A DNA stretch of 64,000 bases. It comes from JAIRTY01 sp050257395. Its GTDB lineage: Bacteria; Actinomycetota; Actinomycetes; Streptosporangiales; Streptosporangiaceae. Shown here one piece after another: positions 58,385 to 64,000 of the stretch (the first letter of the stretch is position 1; every line of letters begins with the position of its first letter). The stretch spans positions 1 through 64,000 of the forward strand of contig JBLMWU010000057.1 in NCBI GenBank assembly GCA_050257395.1, written 5' to 3'. The notes under the pieces were generated by a model. That model was given only the letters and a program-made list of their open reading frames with translations. It was not told where the DNA came from and did no database searches. Both the position numbers and the translations under genes were made by a program.

Positions 58385-59812
58385 ATGAACCTGCCCGACT
58401 CACCGCCGTCCCTGTGGCTGGCGGAATACGGCGATTACCAGCCCGCGCCTGAGCTCACCGGCGACGTCACGGTGGATGTCGCGGTCATCGGGGGCGGTTA
58501 CCTGGGCCTGTCCACAGCGATCGCGCTGCGGCGCCGCGATCCGGCACCGAGCGTCGCGGTGCTGGAGGCCCGCACGGCCGGGTACGGCGCCAGCGGCCGG
58601 AACGGCTCGTTCGCCATGACCGTGGTCGGCCTGGGTTTCGGCACCACCGCCCTGCTGCGCGGCAAGCGGTTCCTGCGGCGGGCGCACACCTACATGGAGC
58701 AGTGCGTCGACCGGCTCGACGCGTTCATCGACGAGGCGGGGCTCGACTGCGGCAAGATCCGGCCTGGTTTCCTGCGGGTCGCCACCACCCCGGCGTATGT
58801 GAAACGGCTGCAGAAGCAGGTCGCGCTGATGTCGTCGCTGGGCTTCCGCGGCATCGAGTGGCTGGATGCGGAGGCGACCCGGGCGATGGTCGACTCCGGC
58901 CGGTATCTGGGCGCGATGTGGGAGCCGCGGCTGCTGCTGATGGACCCGGCCCGGCTGGTCCGGGAGGAGAAGCGGCACGCGATCAGCCTGGGCGCCGGCG
59001 TGTACGAGAACACCCAGGTGCTGGCGGTGGCGAAGCTGCCCGGTGCGGCCGGCGGCTACCGCCTGCTCACGCCGCACGGCGCGGTCACGGCGGGCAGGCT
59101 GGTGTACGCCACCAACGCCTACTCGCACCTGCTCGGCGGCCTGGGCCGGCTGCAGACCCCCGCGTTCACGTACATGGTCGCCACCGAGCCGCTGACGGAC
59201 GAGCAGCTCGCCCCGATCGGCTGGAGCGGGCAGCAGGGCGTGGAGGACGCCCGCAACCTCATCCACTACTACCGCCTCACCCCGGACCACCGGATCGTGA
59301 TGGGCGGCGGCCCGGTCGGGCTCGGCCGGGCCGGGGAACTGGATCACGACCGGAGCGAGCAGGCCTGGGGTCACCTGGAGGAGCACATCCGCTGGCTGTG
59401 GCCGCACCTGGCCGGGGTGGCGGTCACCCACCGCTGGGGTGGCCCGTTCTCCGTGACGATGGACCTGACCCCGGCGCTCGGCTACCTCGGCGGCGACCGC
59501 ACCGCGGTCTACGGGCTGGGCTGCATGGGGCACGGCGTCGCCATGAGCTACCTGAACGGCGAGGTCCTGGCCGACCTGCTCACCAATGACGGCAATGGCG
59601 AGATCACCGCGCAGTGCCCGTTCGTCAACCGGCGGGTGGCCAGCTGGCCGCGCGAGCCGGTGGCCACCGCGGCCAAGTTCGCGCTCCGCGGCTACCTGCA
59701 GGCCGAAGACACCTTCCACGAGCGCGGCGCCGCCCCGCAGCCAGCCGTGGCGCCCGGCGCGGTCCGGCGCGCGGAGCAGGCCAGGCCGGTCGCATCAGGG
59801 AAGGGCAGCTAA
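58385..59812 (+). CDS. FAD-dependent amine oxidoreductase (DAO family)
   Basis: A 475-residue flavoprotein. The FAD fold begins VDVAVIGGGYLGLSTAIALRR. The C-terminal region has GLGCMGHGVAMSYLNGEVLADL, the usual substrate/FAD region of gamma-glutamylputrescine or glycine oxidase-like enzymes. The substrate is a guess: an amine or D-amino acid. ATG at 58385 follows GGGGGA. A clear terminator follows. Confidence 0.9.
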   Translation: MNLPDSPPSLWLAEYGDYQPAPELTGDVTVDVAVIGGGYLGLSTAIALRRRDPAPSVAVLEARTAGYGASGRNGSFAMTVVGLGFGTTALLRGKRFLRRAHTYMEQCVDRLDAFIDEAGLDCGKIRPGFLRVATTPAYVKRLQKQVALMSSLGFRGIEWLDAEATRAMVDSGRYLGAMWEPRLLLMDPARLVREEKRHAISLGAGVYENTQVLAVAKLPGAAGGYRLLTPHGAVTAGRLVYATNAYSHLLGGLGRLQTPAFTYMVATEPLTDEQLAPIGWSGQQGVEDARNLIHYYRLTPDHRIVMGGGPVGLGRAGELDHDRSEQAWGHLEEHIRWLWPHLAGVAVTHRWGGPFSVTMDLTPALGYLGGDRTAVYGLGCMGHGVAMSYLNGEVLADLLTNDGNGEITAQCPFVNRRVASWPREPVATAAKFALRGYLQAEDTFHERGAAPQPAVAPGAVRRAEQARPVASGKGS

Positions 59813-59847
59813 GGGCGCCAGGCGCGCGGCAGCGCACTGATCACAAG

Positions 59848-59878
59848 AAAAGGCCGGCTTCACGAGCCGGCCTTTTCT
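59848..59878 (+). terminator. Rho-independent terminator after the DAO gene
   Basis: Perfect 12-base stem AAAAGGCCGGCT / AGCCGGCCTTTT, loop TCACG, with the right arm ending in TTTT followed by CTGC. It is 36 bases after the DAO stop and closes that gene. Confidence 0.9.
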
Positions 59879-60043
59879 GCTGCTGCTCATAATACCACAG
59901 TTTCAAGGAAAGCAGCTGAAATTTGACGCATCTGCGCTGGCTGGGTAGCTTGTGCGCGTCATTCGGCCAGGTACGGACCCGTGCACGGCGCGGCGGCACG
60001 CGCATTGTTTATTTTCCTTTCCGGGCGGGGGGATGGCGAGAGC

Positions 60044-62401
60044 GTGAACGAAGAAACCGAACGGGAACAGGCCTATATCGACCAGCTCTACCAGCGCGTC
60101 GATGTGCTGCGCGAGCAGACCTCGGCCGAGCTCGCCGGGGTGCTGCGCCAGGAGCGCGACACGGCGCAGGCCCGGCTGGAACGGGAAGCCGCCGTCACCC
60201 GCCAGGCCGGCCACCTGGCCCAGCTCAACGCGGCCGAGAGCGGGCTGTGCTTCGGCCGCCTCGACCTGCTGACGGGGGAACGCCGGTACATCGGGCGGAT
60301 CGGGCTGCGCGCGGAGTCGGGCGAAGGCGAGCCGCTGCTGCTCGACTGGCGCGCGCCCGCGGCGGGCGCCTTCTACCTTGCCACCGCCGGCGCCCCGCAC
60401 GGCGTCCGGCGCCGCCGCCACATCATGACCCGCGGCCGCCGGGTGACCGGCCTGGACGACGAGGTGCTGGACCGCGACGGGCTCACCGCCGTCAGCGGCC
60501 TGTCCGGGGAGGCGGCGCTGCTGGCGGCGGTGGCGGCTCAGCGCACCGGCCGGATGCGCGACATCGTCGCCACCCTGCAGGCCGAGCAGGACACCATCGT
60601 CCGCTCGGACCACCGCGGCATCCTGGTGGTGCAGGGCGGCCCCGGCACCGGGAAGACCGCCGTCGCGCTGCACCGCGCGGCCTATCTCCTCTACACCCAC
60701 CAGCACCTCGCCGCCCGCGGTGTGCTGGTGGTCGGCCCCAGCGCCACGTTCCTCAGCTACATCAGCCAGGTCCTGCCCGGCCTCGGGGAGACCAGCGTGC
60801 TGCTGGCGACGGTGGGGGAGCTGTTCCCCGGGGTCACGGCCGGCCGCGCCGAGGGGCGGGCCGCCGGGGAGATCAAGGGCCGGGCCGCCATGGCCGGCGT
60901 GCTCGCGGCGGCGGTCCGCGACCGGCAGGCCGCCACCGGCGCCACCGGCGTCGAGTTCGCCGGCGAGCCGCTCGAGCTCGGCGCCCGGGCCATCCGCGGC
61001 GCCGCCCAGCGCGCCCGGGACACCGGGCTGCCGCACAACCAGGCCCGGCCGGTGTTCCAGCGGCTGATCGTGGCGGCGCTCGCCGAGCGGTACGCGGCCC
61101 GCACCCGCGAGCTCGAAGAGCGGCTGGAGGCGGAGGTCGCGGACATACTCGCGGGCGCCAGCGCCGCCATCGAGGCGGACCTCGCAGCCCTGCCGCCGGC
61201 TCAGGAGGAAGACGGGGACGACGGGCAGCGGGTGCTCGCGGACCTGCGGCGGCAGCTGCGGGAGGACGCCAGCGTGCGGGCGTGGCTGGAGGAGCTGTGG
61301 CCCGCGCTGACCCCGCAGCGGCTGCTGGAGGGCCTCTTCGCCGACCCGGACCGGCTCGCCTCGGCCGCCCCGTCGCTCACCGCCGCCGAGCGGGCCGCGC
61401 TGCTGCGCGAGCCCGGGGGCTGGAGCACCGCAGACGTGCCGCTGCTGGACGAGGCGGCCGAACTGCTGGGCCGGGACGAGCGGGCCGCCGTGGCGCGCGC
61501 CGCACGCGAGCGCGAGCAGCGGATCGCCTATGCCCGGGGCGTGCTGGAGATCGCCGGGGGCTCCCCGGCCGCCGACATGGACGACGGCGAGGTGCTGCGG
61601 GCCACCGACCTGCTGGGTGCCGAGACGCTCGCGGAACGCCATGGCGAACCGGGCCTGCGCACGGTGGCCGAGCGGGCCGCCGCCGACCGGACCTGGACGT
61701 TCGGCCACGTGATCGTGGACGAGGCACAGGAGCTGTCCGCGATGGCCTGGCGGCTGCTGATCCGCCGCTGCCCCACCAGGTCGATGACCATCGTCGGGGA
61801 CGTCGCGCAGACCGGCGGCCCGGCCGGCGTCACGTCGTGGCGGCAGGCCCTGGAACCGCTGGCGGGCGACCGGTGGCAGCTGACCCGGCTGACCGTCAAC
61901 TACCGCACCCCGGCCGAGATCATGACGGCCACCGCCGGGCTCCTCGCGGCGATCGACCCCGATCAGGAGCCGCCGCGGGCGGTCCGCCAGACGGGCGTGC
62001 CGCCCTGGCGGATGGCCACCGCCGCCGGCGCGCTCCCGGCAGCGCTGGCCCGGGCCGCGGCCGCGGAGGCGGCCGCGACCGGGGACGGCCGGCTCGCCGT
62101 CGTCGTGCCGGAGGGCCGGGCCGGTGAGCTGGGCCCGGCAGTCGCCCGCGCGGTGCCCGGCACGTCGTTCGGCGCCAGCCCCGACCTGACCGCCCCTGTC
62201 GTGCTGCTGGGCGCCGGGCAGGCCAAGGGCCTGGAGTTCGACTCGGTACTGATCGCCGACCCGGCCGGGATCCTCCGCGGGTCCCCCCGCGGCCGCAGCG
62301 ACCTCTACGTGGCGATGACCCGCAGCACCCAGCGGCTGGGCGTGCTGCACCAGGGACCGCCGCCAGCGGAACTGGCGGACCTGCCGGAGCGGGCCGGCTG
62401 A
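60044..62401 (+). CDS. helD: HelD-like RNA polymerase-associated helicase
   Basis: A 785-residue UvrD-type ATPase of the HelD family. The N-terminal coiled-coil (EREQAYIDQLYQRVDVLREQ) is the RNA-polymerase-binding arm; Walker A is GGPGTGKTAVAL; later helicase motifs include VDEAQELSAMAWRLL and VNYRTPAEI. HelD removes stalled RNA polymerase or DNA from it, and protects against rifamycins in some actinobacteria. The GTG at 60044 is the start used by relatives; upstream in-frame codons do not match. Confidence 0.92.
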   Translation: MNEETEREQAYIDQLYQRVDVLREQTSAELAGVLRQERDTAQARLEREAAVTRQAGHLAQLNAAESGLCFGRLDLLTGERRYIGRIGLRAESGEGEPLLLDWRAPAAGAFYLATAGAPHGVRRRRHIMTRGRRVTGLDDEVLDRDGLTAVSGLSGEAALLAAVAAQRTGRMRDIVATLQAEQDTIVRSDHRGILVVQGGPGTGKTAVALHRAAYLLYTHQHLAARGVLVVGPSATFLSYISQVLPGLGETSVLLATVGELFPGVTAGRAEGRAAGEIKGRAAMAGVLAAAVRDRQAATGATGVEFAGEPLELGARAIRGAAQRARDTGLPHNQARPVFQRLIVAALAERYAARTRELEERLEAEVADILAGASAAIEADLAALPPAQEEDGDDGQRVLADLRRQLREDASVRAWLEELWPALTPQRLLEGLFADPDRLASAAPSLTAAERAALLREPGGWSTADVPLLDEAAELLGRDERAAVARAAREREQRIAYARGVLEIAGGSPAADMDDGEVLRATDLLGAETLAERHGEPGLRTVAERAAADRTWTFGHVIVDEAQELSAMAWRLLIRRCPTRSMTIVGDVAQTGGPAGVTSWRQALEPLAGDRWQLTRLTVNYRTPAEIMTATAGLLAAIDPDQEPPRAVRQTGVPPWRMATAAGALPAALARAAAAEAAATGDGRLAVVVPEGRAGELGPAVARAVPGTSFGASPDLTAPVVLLGAGQAKGLEFDSVLIADPAGILRGSPRGRSDLYVAMTRSTQRLGVLHQGPPPAELADLPERAG

Positions 62402-62425
62402 CCCGGCTGGCCGGCCGCGCGGACG

Positions 62426-63349
62426 TCAGGGACTGCCCACGGCGCCCGGCCGCGCCTGCGCCGCCGCCATGCCCTGCGCGAACCCCGCGTCCGCGACCCG
62501 GTCGCGGCGGCTGGCGTCCATCAGGTCGGCGCCCATCGCGGCGGCCGCGGCCGCGTCCGGGCCGATGATCGTGACCCGGGCACCTCGCCTGCGGGCGCCC
62601 GCCGCCTCCACGGCGGTGGCCACCTGCCAGCTGCGGCCCACCAGCCGGGCGATGCCGGTGCGCGCCGTGAGCGCGGCCGTGGGGACCAGGCACAGCACGC
62701 GGGTGCCCGGCCGGACCGGGGCGATGTCCAGGTTGGTGGGGCTCCACACCCCGCCGTCCACGTAGTCCCTGCCGCCGATCCGCACCGGCTGGAAAAGCCC
62801 GGGGACCGCGCAGGAGGCGGCCACCGCGTCGGCCACCCCGGCGTCCGGCGCGCCCGGCGCCCCGAACACCACCCGGTGCCCGGTGCGGGCGTCCACCGCC
62901 GCCACCCGCAGCCGGCCGTCGAACCCCGAGCCGAACGCGCCGATGCGCGCCCGCAGGTCATCGAGGGGGACGCGGCCCTGCGGCAGCCGGGCCAGCAGGG
63001 CGGCGCGGGCTGCCGCCCGGCCCGGCCGCGCCGCCCGCAGCGCGGCGCCCACCAGCGGCAGCGAACCGTCCATCCAGACCCGGGCCAGCCGCCCGGCCGC
63101 GGTGCGGGCGGGGCCCGCCGCGGCTGGCGGTGCCTGCTGGGCCAGGCCGGCCGGGTCGCCGGGCCGGCGCGGCGGCCTGCCCGCCGCCAGCCTGGCGGCG
63201 ACGATCGAGCCCGCGGACGTGCCGACGAAGTGCCGCGCCTGCCGGAAGTCGGCGCCGGACCGCTCCCCGGCACCGGCCAGGAAGCCGGACAGCCACGCTT
63301 CCCCGAGCGTGCCGCCGACCCCCAGCACGAGCACGTCGGGAGGCTCCAC
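62426..63349 (-). CDS. Patatin-like phospholipase
   Basis: A 307-residue patatin-domain protein. The nucleophile elbow GTSAGS and the catalytic DGG (YVDGGVWSP) are present, with LVLGVGGTLGEAWLSG as the oxyanion-loop region. Acyl-ester hydrolase, substrate unknown. The GTG at 63349 has a TACACT box about 9-14 bases upstream and no ribosome-binding site, so the mRNA may be leaderless. Confidence 0.87.
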   Translation of the reverse strand: MEPPDVLVLGVGGTLGEAWLSGFLAGAGERSGADFRQARHFVGTSAGSIVAARLAAGRPPRRPGDPAGLAQQAPPAAAGPARTAAGRLARVWMDGSLPLVGAALRAARPGRAAARAALLARLPQGRVPLDDLRARIGAFGSGFDGRLRVAAVDARTGHRVVFGAPGAPDAGVADAVAASCAVPGLFQPVRIGGRDYVDGGVWSPTNLDIAPVRPGTRVLCLVPTAALTARTGIARLVGRSWQVATAVEAAGARRRGARVTIIGPDAAAAAAMGADLMDASRRDRVADAGFAQGMAAAQARPGAVGSP

Positions 63350-63558
63350 GCCTGACGAGTGTAGGCGCCGCACCGGCGGTTGCCCGGGCCCGGCGCCAGT
63401 GGCCAACGGCCCCGCCCGGTCAGGACGAACGCCCGTGCCGGGGCTGACCAGGGGTGCCGGAGCCTGAAACCGGCAGCCCTGCTGTCCGGCGTGGGGCGAC
63501 GGGGCCCTGATCCCCAGCGTTCGTGAAGCATGCGTGCGCGAGAGGACGGAGCAGGCCC

Positions 63559-64000
63559 ATGAACTTCAATCTCGCGGTCATCCTGCACGAGACCGCAGCC
63601 AGGTCGCCCGGCAAGCCGGCAGCGCTCTACCCGGGCGGCGCCCTGACCTACGGCGAGCTCGACGCGGCGTCCGGCCAGCTGGCAGCCGGGCTGGCGGCCG
63701 CCGGGATCGGCCCGGGCGACCCGGTGGCGCTGCAGCTGCCCAACATCCCGCAGTTCCTGGTGGCCTACTTCGGCATCCTGAAGGCGGGCGGCGTGGTGGT
63801 GCCGCTGAATGTCATGTTCAAGGCGCCGGAGGTGGCGTTCCACCTCAGCGACAGCGCGGCGAAGATCCTCATCACCTGGGCCGGGATCCTGGACCAGGCG
63901 GCTGCCGGCGCCGCAAGCGCCGGGCTCAGCGCCGTCTACGCCGTGGGGCTGGAGGGTGACTCCGGCGGCGCCAGCCCGTTCGGGAAACTGCTGGCGCCCG
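63559..64000 (+). CDS. AMP-forming acyl-CoA ligase (partial)
   Basis: N-terminal 147 residues of an acyl-adenylate-forming enzyme, cut by the window edge. It opens MNFNLAVILHETAARSPGKPA and has GGALTYGELDAASGQLA and LLNIPQFLVAYF-like sequence (QLPNIPQFLVAYFGILKAG), then VVPLNVMFKAPE, as in long-chain fatty acid-CoA ligases. The ATP-binding loop lies beyond the edge. ATG at 63559 follows GGACGGAGCAGG. Confidence 0.88.
   Translation, partial: MNFNLAVILHETAARSPGKPAALYPGGALTYGELDAASGQLAAGLAAAGIGPGDPVALQLPNIPQFLVAYFGILKAGGVVVPLNVMFKAPEVAFHLSDSAAKILITWAGILDQAAAGAASAGLSAVYAVGLEGDSGGASPFGKLLAP

Noticed and set aside
59903..62350. Minus-strand frame of over 800 codons opposite helD
   Set aside because: Gly/Arg/Gln-rich antisense frame; the plus strand has full helicase motifs.
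1..64000. Possible CRISPR arrays, tRNA or rRNA genes, insertion sequences
   Set aside because: No regularly spaced repeats, no tRNA-like cloverleaf and no transposase motifs were seen on reading either strand.

Overview
The window is very GC-rich DNA of actinobacterial type. GTG starts are frequent, neighbouring genes often overlap as ATGA or GTGA, and the families present (HelD, CsoR, an ECF sigma factor with a SnoaL tail, CHAT-associated TPR proteins) are typical of Actinomycetota. No rRNA, tRNA, CRISPR array, insertion sequence or prophage was seen. The gene content points to a sulfur-oxidising, at least facultatively chemolithotrophic organism that probably fixes CO2 by the Calvin cycle.

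Layout. (1) 1-3.2 kb: the start of a DUF59/MIP18 gene, then class I aldolase, fructose-bisphosphatase and phosphoribulokinase as one leftward unit. (2) 3.4-8.3 kb: a membrane-bound LuxR regulator, a secreted PQQ-type beta-propeller, and a persulfide-dioxygenase/rhodanese fusion preceded by two CsoR/CstR-type operators. (3) 8.3-31.9 kb: about 24 kb in which every gene lies on the minus strand. In transcription order these are tusA, dsrE, shdrC1, shdrB1, shdrA, the conserved hyp gene, a fused shdrC2B2, a lipoate-ligase homologue, lbpA, a radical SAM protein, sLpl(AB), a second radical SAM protein, etfB, etfA, an ETF:menaquinone oxidoreductase, a zinc-finger protein, two more lbpA, a 46-residue membrane protein, dsrE2, a Rieske fusion, a LysR regulator, a SoeBC fusion, SoeA and a TorD-like chaperone. 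This reads as one route: sulfane sulfur is passed by TusA/DsrE to sHdr and lipoylated LbpA, electrons leave through EtfAB and EMO to quinone, and sulfite is oxidised by SoeABC. (4) 32-35 kb: four ArsR repressors formed by duplication of a two-gene cassette, flanked by two divergent zinc-ribbon proteins.

(5) 35.2-44.7 kb: a copper island with two P1B ATPases (one with a CPD motif), a Met-rich secreted protein, a two-component system with a Met-rich sensor loop, a SHOCT protein, a methyltransferase, CopZ and CsoR. (6) 44.8-54.1 kb: an organic-acid or sulfonate catabolic locus with an SsuABC/TauABC-type transporter, a Gfo/Idh dehydrogenase, a creatininase-family hydrolase, a cupin and a D-2-hydroxyacid dehydrogenase. 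A UxaA/SuyAB-type lyase pair and a GntR regulator run divergently, with two GGTCTGACC operators in the shared promoter region. (7) 54.2-64 kb: mixed chromosomal genes, including a zinc-motif protein, YfiH, a TPR protein, YCII plus an ECF sigma factor, an amine oxidase-like flavoprotein, HelD, a patatin and the start of an acyl-CoA ligase.

The outstanding content is the compact sHdr-LbpA sulfur-oxidation superlocus. It carries its own lipoate assembly machinery, electron-transfer flavoprotein branch, sulfite-oxidising molybdoenzyme and multi-copy ArsR control. Short gaps not listed as features were read and showed nothing convincing. The longer ones are 3196-3409, 34929-35217 and 54575-54845.
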